A DNA stretch of 34,217 nucleotides from Bacillota bacterium (GTDB lineage: Bacteria; Bacillota_C; Negativicutes; Sporomusales; Sporomusaceae). The stretch covers positions 1-34,217 of the forward strand of contig JAEZQV010000240.1 of the NCBI GenBank assembly GCA_023441125.1. Reading direction: 5' to 3'. Below are positions 22,898 to 30,531 of the stretch, piece by piece (positions within the stretch are counted from its first letter, which is position 1; the number at the start of each line of letters is the position of its first letter). The position numbers and the translations under genes are program-made. The notes beneath the pieces are model-generated. The model was given only the letters and a program-made list of their open reading frames with translations, had not been told where the DNA came from and searched no databases.

Positions 22898-22960
22898 AGA
22901 AAACCATCTGTAGACCCACGGCTTTGCGTCCCGTCCTTTCGGAAGGTTTGCCTGTCAAAT
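22876..22960 (-). promoter_or_regulatory. c-di-GMP-I (GEMM-I) riboswitch aptamer
   Basis: The minus-strand leader shows the class I hallmarks in order: GACAGGCAAACC (22957-22945), a P2 helix closed by a GAAA tetraloop (CCUUCC-GAAA-GGACGG), the invariant GGGACGCAAAGCC, the GGGUCUA of P3 and the terminal tetraloop-receptor part GCCAGGUUGC. It lies directly upstream of a GGDEF gene. A terminator overlaps its 3' end, so ligand binding should favour read-through. Confidence 0.92.
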
Positions 22961-23063
22961 ATTAAAGTGTATGCTATTATTTTATCATGCAAAACCGAGA
23001 AACTTGTCGAAGAGCGTCGAGTTGCCGGAAAAATTTACCGTGCACACCCAGCTTTTGTTCCTG

Positions 23064-24404
23064 CTACCATTGCGGCCGGTCAACTTTGCGGCCAGCCACA
23101 TAGCGGGCAATAATATTGGCATGATCGCCAATATAGATAAACCGGCTCAGTCTGTCAGCAAGCGTATAGTGGTTGTCCGCCGTTACCGCCAGGTTGCTGT
23201 CGTCAATCACCAAGGCGTCAAATTCGTACCCTTCCTCAAAGCTGCCCACCTTGCCAAAGAAACTGCCCCCGCCCTTGGTAGCCAGATACAATGCTTCCGG
23301 AATGGTGAGAAACGGCTCCCTTTTACCCGTTACCACCCAGTTTAGCTTGGAAACCTGCACGGCCATGGCCATCACTCTCGCCATCGATACTTCATGCCCG
23401 CCGGCGACATCAGACCCTAAGCCTACGGCCACGCCTTTAGCAAGAAACTTCCGGACAGGCGCCATGCCGCTGGCTAAGTTGTTATTGGAATACGGGCAAT
23501 GGGCCATATAGACGTGGTTGGCGGCCATCAGCTCGATTTCCGCGTCATCACTGTAGATGCAGTGCGCCATAATGGTCGGCTGCTGACCAAACAGGCTGAA
23601 TCTATGATAGACTTCGGCATAGTTTCGGCATTCCGGGTGCAGCTCTTTTACCCAGGCAATCTCACCGGTATTTTCCGATAAATGCGACTGCACCGGTACA
23701 TTGTACTTCCGGGCCAGCCCGGCGATGCCGCGCATTAATGCCGGGGTGCAGGTGGGGACAAATCTTGGCGTTATAATGGGTTTTACCAGTTCATATTTGT
23801 CAGCCGTTGCTTGGATAAAGGCTTCCGTATCGGCAAGGGCCTGCTCCGTTGTTTCGCTAAGCATAGCGGGCGAATTCCGGTCCATATTCACTTTGCCGAC
23901 ATAGCCGCCCAGGCCTGCCGCTGCCAAAAGCGCCATTAATACGGCGCTGGCTTCTTTATGAATGGTGCCAAACAGCACCGCCCTGGTTGTGCCCCATTGC
24001 CACAATTCCCCCACAACTTGTTTGTACACGGCGGCCGCATAGTCGGCATTGCTGTATTTTGCTTCTTCGGGAAATGTATATCGTTCCAGCCAGGGAATGA
24101 GTTCCAGGTCCAGTCCTAACCCCCTGTTGGCAAACTGCGGCGCATGGGAATGCAAATCAACAAAGCCGGGAATGATCAGGGCGTCCTGATAATCGGTTAC
24201 AGCCGCATTGTTATACCCGGCCGGCAGCTCGCCATAGATGCCCTGCAGGGTTTTTCCCCGAACCACGGCATAGCTGTTGGCCGCCACTTGTAATTGTCCG
24301 CAACTGGGAGTGAAAACGAAATTGCCTTTAATGATTTTGCTATCATTATCATTGCCCATAGCGTCAACTGATTCCTCCCCTCTAGCTAACTCATTCTTGG
24401 CCAT
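23064..24404 (-). CDS. guaD: Guanine deaminase (amidohydrolase family)
   Basis: Zinc enzyme that deaminates guanine to xanthine and ammonia in the cytoplasm. The 446-residue protein has the family metal site PGFVDLHSHAPQFANRG (His 85, His 87), the VQSHLSEN and MAHCIYSDDAEIELM His sites, and SDVAGGH with the metal Asp. The long N-terminus (about 20 residues, including a run of Asp/Asn) is slightly longer than usual: ATG 24404 directly follows the permease stop (coupled), while ATG 24359, preceded by GGAGG twelve bases away, may be the true start. It is the last gene of the guanine-riboswitch unit. No terminator is visible right after its stop. Confidence 0.93.
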   Translation of the reverse strand: MAKNELARGEESVDAMGNDNDSKIIKGNFVFTPSCGQLQVAANSYAVVRGKTLQGIYGELPAGYNNAAVTDYQDALIIPGFVDLHSHAPQFANRGLGLDLELIPWLERYTFPEEAKYSNADYAAAVYKQVVGELWQWGTTRAVLFGTIHKEASAVLMALLAAAGLGGYVGKVNMDRNSPAMLSETTEQALADTEAFIQATADKYELVKPIITPRFVPTCTPALMRGIAGLARKYNVPVQSHLSENTGEIAWVKELHPECRNYAEVYHRFSLFGQQPTIMAHCIYSDDAEIELMAANHVYMAHCPYSNNNLASGMAPVRKFLAKGVAVGLGSDVAGGHEVSMARVMAMAVQVSKLNWVVTGKREPFLTIPEALYLATKGGGSFFGKVGSFEEGYEFDALVIDDSNLAVTADNHYTLADRLSRFIYIGDHANIIARYVAGRKVDRPQW

Positions 24405-25757
24405 TTACTTCATATACAGATGAACAGCAAAAATAACTGACAGGACGTACATTAAGGGATGTATCTCCTTGGTTCTGCCGGTGACCAGCTTAAGCAGGGT
24501 AAAAGCAATAAAGCCGAAGGCCATCCCTTCCACGATGCTGCAGGTTAAGGGCATCAGAATAATGGTGAGAAAGGCCGGCAGGGCGTTGGTGAAATCGGTA
24601 AAATCAATGCGGACAATTTCGCCGATCATTAATGCGCCGATGATGATTAAGACCGGGGCCGTAGCTGCGCCGGGCACCAGCCCTGCTAAGGGCGTCAGAA
24701 ATAAAGTAGCCAGAAACAATACCCCGGTAGTAACCGAGGTCAGCCCGGTTTTGCCGCCTGCCGCCACTCCGGCGGCGCTCTCGATATAGGAAGTAACGGT
24801 ACAGGAACCGAACAGTCCGCCAATCATGGTGGCCGCCGCTCCGGCCAGCAAAGCCTTGTTAATGCCCGGCAGGTTGTTGTTTTCATCCAGCAGCCCGGCC
24901 TTGCCGGAAATGGCGATTAAAGTGCCGATATTGTCAAATAAATCAACAATCGTAATGGTGAAAATAATGGATATCAACCCATAGCCGACCGCCGCCCCGA
25001 TGTCCAGCTGACCCAGTGTGGCCGTCGGCAGCGGCGGCACAAAGGAAATGATGTCGCTTATACTGGCCGGCACTTTGGCAACCCCCATAACCATACCTAT
25101 GATGGTGGTGGCTAAAATGCCTAACAGGAAAGCGCCTTTTATATTTTTGGCCATTAATACGCTGGTTATGATTAACCCGATTACTGCCAGTAAAACATTC
25201 GGCTGCTTTAAGCTGCCCAGCGTCAGAATGGTCCCCGGGGCGGGTACGATGATCCCGGCGCCTTTAAAGCCGATATAGGCGATGAACAGGCCCAGGCCAA
25301 CGCCAATGGCTGATTTTAGCAGGGCGGGAATCGCCTCAATAACCGCTTTGGTAACATTGGTTACTGCCAGAATAAAGAACAGCACGCCGGAAATAAAAAC
25401 TGCGCCCAAGGCGGTTTGCCAGCTTAAGCCCATGGTGCCAACCATAATAAAAGTAAAAACAGCGCCAAGCCCCAGACCGGAGCCCATAGCAATCGGCAAA
25501 TTGGCATAGGTGCCCATCAGCAAAGTCGCCACGGCGGTGGACAGGATGGTCGCCGCGGTGGCGCTGGCCTGCGGTATGCCGGCGGCGATTAAAAACTGAC
25601 CGGGAATGACAAATATCAGGTAGGCCATGGCAATAAAGGTGGTCAACCCGGCCACGATTTCGGTTCTCAGGCTGGTTTTCCGTTGGGACAATTTGAAATG
25701 CCGGTCTAGCAAACCATGTTCAGGGTATGTTTCTTCCATTTCTGCTTCCACCATCAT
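24405..25757 (-). CDS. AzgA-type purine permease (NCS2/AzgA family; guanine/hypoxanthine/adenine)
   Basis: Proton-coupled purine importer of 450 residues with many hydrophobic segments. The AzgA-family signatures are visible: RTEIVAGLTTFIAMAYLIFVIP near residue 32, PIAMGSGLGLGAVFTF, the VDLFDNIGTLIAISGKAGLLDENNNLPGINKALLAGAAATMIGGLFGSCTVTSYIES block, and LTPLAGLVPGAATAPVLIIIG. ATG 25757 has AGGAG upstream. Its mRNA leader carries a guanine-class riboswitch and guanine deaminase follows at once, pointing to guanine or hypoxanthine as substrate. Confidence 0.95.
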   Translation of the reverse strand: MMVEAEMEETYPEHGLLDRHFKLSQRKTSLRTEIVAGLTTFIAMAYLIFVIPGQFLIAAGIPQASATAATILSTAVATLLMGTYANLPIAMGSGLGLGAVFTFIMVGTMGLSWQTALGAVFISGVLFFILAVTNVTKAVIEAIPALLKSAIGVGLGLFIAYIGFKGAGIIVPAPGTILTLGSLKQPNVLLAVIGLIITSVLMAKNIKGAFLLGILATTIIGMVMGVAKVPASISDIISFVPPLPTATLGQLDIGAAVGYGLISIIFTITIVDLFDNIGTLIAISGKAGLLDENNNLPGINKALLAGAAATMIGGLFGSCTVTSYIESAAGVAAGGKTGLTSVTTGVLFLATLFLTPLAGLVPGAATAPVLIIIGALMIGEIVRIDFTDFTNALPAFLTIILMPLTCSIVEGMAFGFIAFTLLKLVTGRTKEIHPLMYVLSVIFAVHLYMK

Positions 25758-25835
25758 AAACCCTCTCCTTAAAATTCAAATTTGACTTCTGTCCCGAGAA
25801 TTATCATTGTGCTTCAGTTGCTTGTCCCCGCAAAT

Positions 25836-25886
25836 AAAAACCTGACTAGAAAAATAGGTACACCAAGACCTATTCTTATAGTCAGG
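25836..25886 (-). terminator. Terminator of the guanine riboswitch
   Basis: Minus-strand arms CCTGACTATAAGAATAGGT and its partner pair over 19 positions with one mismatch and one G-U, loop of 8, followed by TTTTTATTT. The 5' arm consists of the aptamer's P3 3' strand, J3/1 and P1 3' strand, so aptamer and terminator cannot coexist. Confidence 0.9.
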
Positions 25887-25944
25887 CTATTTACGGTAAC
25901 CTGGTAGAAACTTTTGACCCATATTGTCAATAATATACAAGAAT
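25872..25944 (-). promoter_or_regulatory. Guanine-class purine riboswitch aptamer
   Basis: The minus-strand leader aligns along its length with the purine riboswitch: P1 AUUCUUGUA/UAUAAGAAU (9 bp), P2 UUGAC/GUCAA enclosing AAUAUGG, J2/3 GUUUCUACC, P3 with loop ACCGUAAAU, and J3/1 GACUAU. The specificity base in J3/1 is C, as in guanine/hypoxanthine-sensing members (adenine types have U). It precedes the AzgA-type permease and guanine deaminase genes. Confidence 0.95.
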
Positions 25945-26009
25945 GTTCAGGATTATTCAGTTTTTATTCCGCCGGCCTGCTGCTAACTTTAAAGGCGGCC
26001 GCCTCCTGG

Positions 26010-26831
26010 TCAGATGCCTTTGCTGGCCAGAAAGTCCTGCAGTAAATTCATACAGACAGTTTTTCTGTATTCGGCTGAAATTCTGCCCCGGATCGGGACA
26101 ATAGCCTGGTCGTAAGCGGCAAGATACGCAGGTTTCACGGCCTTGGCCCCGGCTATCGTCTTGCCGGCCAGCATGGCGTCAATATCGGCCCGGCTGATAA
26201 TGACATCGCTGACGGCCCCAAAGGCTGTCCGGCAAGCGCTAATTTTGCCTTCTGCCACAGCCAGGATACCGGCGAAGGATACCCGGGAAATGGCCAGCGC
26301 GTCGCGGGCCCCGACTTTTTTGTAATAGTAGTTGTCAAGTCCGGTTTGGTTCATAAGAATCTCGACCAGCAGTTCATCGGCCGCCCGCGCCGTTTTCTTC
26401 CTGCCCAGATAAAACTCGCTGATGGGCATGACCCGCTCGCCCCTCACGCTGACAAGCCGCAGTTTGGCATCTGCGGCCATAAAGATCAGCGCGCTGTCTG
26501 CTTTGGGTGAACCGTTGCAAATATTGCCGCCAATGGTCCCCAGATTGCGGATGGCCGGCGCGGCAATCTGGGAAACGGCTTCTTTGAGCAGGGCCGGCGT
26601 CAGCTCACTCTCCATAATTTCCGTAAAGGTGCAGGCCGCGCCAAGCCGAATACAGCCGTTGTCGGCCGTAATTGTTTTTAACCCGGGAACTTTGCTGAGA
26701 AACAGATAGGTGGCATTCTCAGCCGCTTCAATCATCAAATCCGTCCCGCCGCCGTAGGGAATTACCGTGCTGTCCCGCCCCAGGACAGCCAAGGCTTCCT
26801 GTAAAGAGGCCGCCTGATAACCGTTTACCAT
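26010..26831 (-). CDS. Xanthine dehydrogenase-type FAD-binding subunit
   Basis: Medium subunit of a molybdenum hydroxylase, carrying FAD that passes electrons to NAD or another acceptor. The 273-residue protein has the two FAD motifs, IPYGGGTDL (around residues 25-34) and NLGTIGGNICNGSPKAD (around 96-112), and the CO_deh_flav_C domain at the end. ATG 26831, overlapping the preceding stop by seven bases, has AAAGGA just upstream; the longer frame to 26900 lacks a ribosome site. It is the last of the three xdh genes; the guanine riboswitch begins about 65 bases further on. Confidence 0.93.
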   Translation of the reverse strand: MVNGYQAASLQEALAVLGRDSTVIPYGGGTDLMIEAAENATYLFLSKVPGLKTITADNGCIRLGAACTFTEIMESELTPALLKEAVSQIAAPAIRNLGTIGGNICNGSPKADSALIFMAADAKLRLVSVRGERVMPISEFYLGRKKTARAADELLVEILMNQTGLDNYYYKKVGARDALAISRVSFAGILAVAEGKISACRTAFGAVSDVIISRADIDAMLAGKTIAGAKAVKPAYLAAYDQAIVPIRGRISAEYRKTVCMNLLQDFLASKGI

Positions 26832-27292
26832 AGTCCTTTTCCCTCCTTGGCGGCAATACCGATGGCTGCCACAATGGCATGATAGCCGGTGCAGCGGCAA
26901 AGGTTGCCGGAAATCCCTACCCGGATCTCAGCCTCGCTAGGGTTGGGATTCCGGGCAAGTATACATTCCGATGCCAGCAGCATACCGGGGATACAAAAGC
27001 CGCACTGTACTGCGCTGACCGCAGCATAGGCCTTATCCAGCACCGCAAAACGGTCTGTTTCGCGATACCCCTCGATGGTCATAACCGTGCTGCCGGCGAC
27101 ATGTCCCAGGGCCACCATGCAGGAGTTAACCAACCGGCCGTCAAGAATGACCGAGCAGGCGCCGCATTCCCCTTCTTTACAGCCGCACTTTACCCCGGTT
27201 AGGTTAAATTCATGCCTGAGTACGTCGAGCAGCCGCTCATTGGCTTTGGCAGCGGAGGTAACCGCTTTGCCGTTAAGAATGAATTGGATCAT
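26825..27292 (-). CDS. Xanthine dehydrogenase-type 2Fe-2S subunit
   Basis: Small iron-sulfur subunit of 155 residues with two [2Fe-2S] clusters. The plant-ferredoxin-type Cys set is CKEGECGAC plus a later Cys (residues 38, 43, 46, 58), and the helical second set is QCGFC (97, 100) and CRCTGYH (132, 134). All eight ligands are present, so the electron path from Mo to FAD is intact. The ATG at 27292 overlaps the stop of the molybdenum subunit by four bases, typical of this family's tightly coupled operons. Confidence 0.96.
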   Translation of the reverse strand: MIQFILNGKAVTSAAKANERLLDVLRHEFNLTGVKCGCKEGECGACSVILDGRLVNSCMVALGHVAGSTVMTIEGYRETDRFAVLDKAYAAVSAVQCGFCIPGMLLASECILARNPNPSEAEIRVGISGNLCRCTGYHAIVAAIGIAAKEGKGLW

Positions 27293-29406
27293 GCTTTATT
27301 CACCGCCTGCAAAACATTCATGGTATCTTCCGGTGTGAACGGTATCTTATTAATACTGATCCCCAGTGCATTTTCCAGGGCTGCGATATAGGCCGGGGCA
27401 ACGCCGACAACCGGCAGTTCACCGGCGCCTTTCGCCCCGTACGGACCATACGGATACGGATTATTGATAAATTCGGTAATCAGCGGGGGCACATCCACTG
27501 CCGTAGGCACGATATAATCACTGTAGCTGTTGTTGCGGATCATGCCTTTGTCATTATAGTCCATCTGCTCCATCGCGGCGTAGCCAATTCCCTGCATCAG
27601 GCCGCCCTGCATCTGTCCGTGAAGAATATTGAGGTCAATGGGCACGCCGACATCATAGATCCCCCAGGCGCCGGTAACTTTGTGGGTGGCGGTAAGGGTA
27701 TCGATCTCCAATTCAATGATGTTAACAGACCAGGAGTAGGTTGGATAAGCATCCCCTTTGAACTTTTCCAGGTCAAACGGAATGAGAAACTCAGGCTGCA
27801 CATACCGTTCCTCAATAAGCTGCTCCTCCCCGGCGCGCCAGCCGGCTTTAAGCCTGGCAGCCGCCCGCTCCAGCAACCCGCCCACGATCATCAGCGACCG
27901 GCTGGCGACCGTCGGTCCGGAGTCAGGTACCCGGTCGGTATCCGGATTGTCAATATGCACCCGGTCAAGCGCAATGCCCAGCGTATCGGCGACAATTTTG
28001 CAAAAGGTAGTCTTTAAACCCTGCCCGATATCGGTGTTGCTGGCAAGCACCTCCACTGTGTCATCGGCATTTTTTTTCAAGTGCACCACAGCCTTGATAT
28101 AGTCGCGCTCGCCGCTGCCGGTAAAGCCGCAGCCATGGAAAAACAGCGACAAGCCAATGCCTTTGCGGTACCGTCCTGCCTGTTTTTTGTACAGCCGGCG
28201 TTTTTCCCGGTAGCCGGTAAGCGCATCCATCCGGTCAATCATCGCCGGCAGCGGTACCGGGAAATGATATTGGCCGCTGGTGGAGGTTGCGTCCCCCTGT
28301 TTCACCATATATTTTTCTTTCAGGGCCAGCGAGTCTGTTCCCAGTGCGCGGGCAACATGAGCCATCATCATTTCAACCGCAAAAAACGTCTGCGGGGCGC
28401 CAAAGCCGCGGTAGGCGCCTGACGGTACGGTATTGGTCTTAACGGCCCGGCCGGTGACCCGCAGATTGTCAACCCGATACACCCCGCTGGCGCAAATCAG
28501 GCCCCGTTGCAAAACTACGGGCGACAGAGTAGTATAGGCGCCGCTGTTGTATAACACATCGATATCCATGCCGGTAATTTCACCGTCTTTGATGGCTACT
28601 TTATAAGTGCAGAGGGACGGATGGCGCTTGGACGTAAACTCCATATCCTCCCGGCGGTCATAAATCACCTTAACCGGCTTGTTGGCTTTCCTGGCCGCCA
28701 CGGCGGTCTGGCAGGCCAGGATGGAAGGGAAAGCTTCCTTGCCGCCAAAGCCCCCGCCGGTGACATCCTGAATAACCCGGACAGCCTTGGCCTCATACCC
28801 GATCGCCTTGGCCACCGCACCGTGCACATAGTAGGGACACTGCATCGACCCGCGCACTGTCATCCGGCCGTCGTGCGGATAGGCGATAATCCCCTGGGTT
28901 TCCAGATAAGCCTGTTCCTGATAGCCGGTCTGAAAGGTCTCGGTTAAAACCCGGTCCGCTGCGGCCAGCGCCTTATCAATATCGCCTTTGGCATAATTGT
29001 AATTAAAAAAGGCGACATCGGATTCGCGCATATCTAAAATAGGCTCCTGCTCTTCATATACTACAACGATCGCCTGCAGAATACTCGCCACTTCTTTCTC
29101 GTCCGGCCCTACCACCATGAGGATCGGCTCCCCGACATACTCTACCGTATCCTCGGCGAATACCGGCGTATCATCAAGTACTATGTGTACACGGTTGATA
29201 CCGGTTACGTCGTTTCTGTCCACAATAAAATACCCGGCAGGCAAATCCGGCAGGTGAATAGCCGCAATGCGCGCTTTCGCCCGGGCCGAGTGCAATAGCC
29301 GGCCGCACAACATACCGTCTATTACATGATCATCCACATAAAGAGCACGACCGGTTATCTTGGCCGCATGATCCTTTTTCCTGGTTGATGCACTAATCTT
29401 CTCCAT
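27289..29406 (-). CDS. Xanthine dehydrogenase-type molybdenum-binding subunit
   Basis: Large subunit carrying the molybdopterin site that hydroxylates purines such as hypoxanthine and xanthine. The 705-residue protein has both domains: N-terminal a/b hammerhead (from KITGRALYVDD) and the Mo-binding domains, with GGGFGGKE (about 217-224), GAYRGFGAPQ (about 330-339) and the catalytic Glu in GAKGAGE (about 663). It is a little shorter than many members. The start ATG 29406 has GGAGG six bases upstream; the frame reaches 29424. Neighbours (guanine and adenine deaminases, purine permeases) make xanthine or hypoxanthine the likely substrate; family members also use other heterocycles. Confidence 0.94.
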   Translation of the reverse strand: MEKISASTRKKDHAAKITGRALYVDDHVIDGMLCGRLLHSARAKARIAAIHLPDLPAGYFIVDRNDVTGINRVHIVLDDTPVFAEDTVEYVGEPILMVVGPDEKEVASILQAIVVVYEEQEPILDMRESDVAFFNYNYAKGDIDKALAAADRVLTETFQTGYQEQAYLETQGIIAYPHDGRMTVRGSMQCPYYVHGAVAKAIGYEAKAVRVIQDVTGGGFGGKEAFPSILACQTAVAARKANKPVKVIYDRREDMEFTSKRHPSLCTYKVAIKDGEITGMDIDVLYNSGAYTTLSPVVLQRGLICASGVYRVDNLRVTGRAVKTNTVPSGAYRGFGAPQTFFAVEMMMAHVARALGTDSLALKEKYMVKQGDATSTSGQYHFPVPLPAMIDRMDALTGYREKRRLYKKQAGRYRKGIGLSLFFHGCGFTGSGERDYIKAVVHLKKNADDTVEVLASNTDIGQGLKTTFCKIVADTLGIALDRVHIDNPDTDRVPDSGPTVASRSLMIVGGLLERAAARLKAGWRAGEEQLIEERYVQPEFLIPFDLEKFKGDAYPTYSWSVNIIELEIDTLTATHKVTGAWGIYDVGVPIDLNILHGQMQGGLMQGIGYAAMEQMDYNDKGMIRNNSYSDYIVPTAVDVPPLITEFINNPYPYGPYGAKGAGELPVVGVAPAYIAALENALGISINKIPFTPEDTMNVLQAVNKA

Positions 29407-29479
29407 ATCGCGCCTCCCGTACATTAAGCAATAAGAGTTGATCTTTATGTAAAGCAGAACAACCTCCTATTCCATAATA

Positions 29480-29501
29480 TTTTAACAATTCCGTGTTAAA
29501 A
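29480..29501 (-). promoter_or_regulatory. Inverted repeat at the xdh start site, operator candidate
   Basis: A perfect 8-bp inverted repeat TTTTAACA-n6-TGTTAAAA overlaps the expected transcript start of the xdh promoter. Binding here would block transcription. The adjacent MocA-ModE fusion is the obvious candidate regulator. Confidence 0.65.
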
Positions 29502-29503
29502 CC

Positions 29504-29533
29504 ATTATAGAATGGAGGCTGAATTTTCGGCAA
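29504..29533 (-). promoter_or_regulatory. Promoter of the xdh operon
   Basis: Minus strand TTGCCG (29533-29528), 18-base spacer, perfect TATAAT (29509-29504). The leader to ATG 29406 is about 90 bases; it holds an orphan AGGAGG (29464-29469) not followed by an ORF. Confidence 0.7.
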
Positions 29534-29556
29534 ATTCTTTGTCAAAAGAACTTGCT

Positions 29557-30498
29557 CTATAGCAAAGTGCGGTCAATAAACCATCTGGCAAACTCATCTT
29601 GGGCATATTGCCGCACATTCTGTTCAAACTGCTGGAAACTCGCCAGAAATTGAGCGCCTTTGGCCGTTAAATAGGTTTTGCCGCCCTTACTGCCGCCATG
29701 TTTTCGTTCCACAACGGCATACCCTAACTCTTGTTCCAGCTGATTGATCATATTCCAGGCCTTGCTGTAAGACAAGGCGATATGGCGGCAGGCACTGCGC
29801 ACCGAATGCGTATCCTGAATTAAAATCAATAGCAGCTTGGTGCGCGAATTAAAGAACAGCGACTCATTTTCAATACTGATTCGCAAAAAGGGATGCAATA
29901 GCTGCTGATTATGTTTTTGGGTCAGCCGCTTTATCCGGTTGACATCACCTAAGTCCGGGAAAATACCTTCGTCCGCCGTTGCCAGCTGATATCGCTTGAC
30001 ACTCAAAGCTTCTATAGCTCCCCGCATGCCCATAGCCCCGTGGTATTCCAACAGCTGCGGAATCAGCCTGCAGGCGATTAACAGCGGGTGTCCGCTGCGG
30101 CCCTGGTAGGCGGGTGTAACCACATCTTCGCCGCAGGCCAGCATCTGCCGGATGGTCTCAGGGGTAAACAGCGAAACAGTAACCGGGTTAAAGATTACCT
30201 GATCGCATTTGTTCTGGAGAAAGCGCAAGCCGATCCGGGCGGAATCAAACATCTGGGAAGCAGCAAATTGTTCATTCCGCAAAAAAATAACCCCGTAATC
30301 GGCCAGATCATGTTCAATTTCCTCGGCTTTATCCCCGGTAATGACCACAATCGGCGAAAGGCCTGCCTGCTGAAAGGTTAAAACAATCCTTTTAACAACT
30401 GAAATCGAACCGATTTTTAACAGCGGATTGGGAGTCTTGGCCTCGGTTGTTTTGCCTGCTGCAACAATAATGCCGCCGGTGGTCTTCTTTTCGCTCAT
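29557..30498 (-). CDS. MocA-like nucleotidyltransferase domain fused to ModE-like winged helix
   Basis: A two-domain protein of 313 residues. Residues 8-195 have the MobA/MocA nucleotidyltransferase fold (GGIIVAAG start, VVVITGD, NEQFAASQM, GHPLLI, LGDVNRI). Residues about 205-290 form a ModE/LysR-type winged helix (SRTKLLLILIQDTHSVRSACRHIALSYSKAWNMINQLEQELGYAVVER, then GGSKGGKTYLT). The transferase site looks degraded: the G-x-x-x-R-M-G loop reads GKTTEAKTPNP and the D-x-P strand reads FNPVT, so the metal-binding Asp is missing. It may sense molybdenum cofactor or nucleotide and regulate xdh, rather than make MCD. ATG 30498 has AGAGGT. It follows the hydantoinase gene. Confidence 0.85.
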   Translation of the reverse strand: MSEKKTTGGIIVAAGKTTEAKTPNPLLKIGSISVVKRIVLTFQQAGLSPIVVITGDKAEEIEHDLADYGVIFLRNEQFAASQMFDSARIGLRFLQNKCDQVIFNPVTVSLFTPETIRQMLACGEDVVTPAYQGRSGHPLLIACRLIPQLLEYHGAMGMRGAIEALSVKRYQLATADEGIFPDLGDVNRIKRLTQKHNQQLLHPFLRISIENESLFFNSRTKLLLILIQDTHSVRSACRHIALSYSKAWNMINQLEQELGYAVVERKHGGSKGGKTYLTAKGAQFLASFQQFEQNVRQYAQDEFARWFIDRTLL

Positions 30499-30531
30499 AT
30501 TGCTACCTCTTACGCCATAGATATCGTCAGG

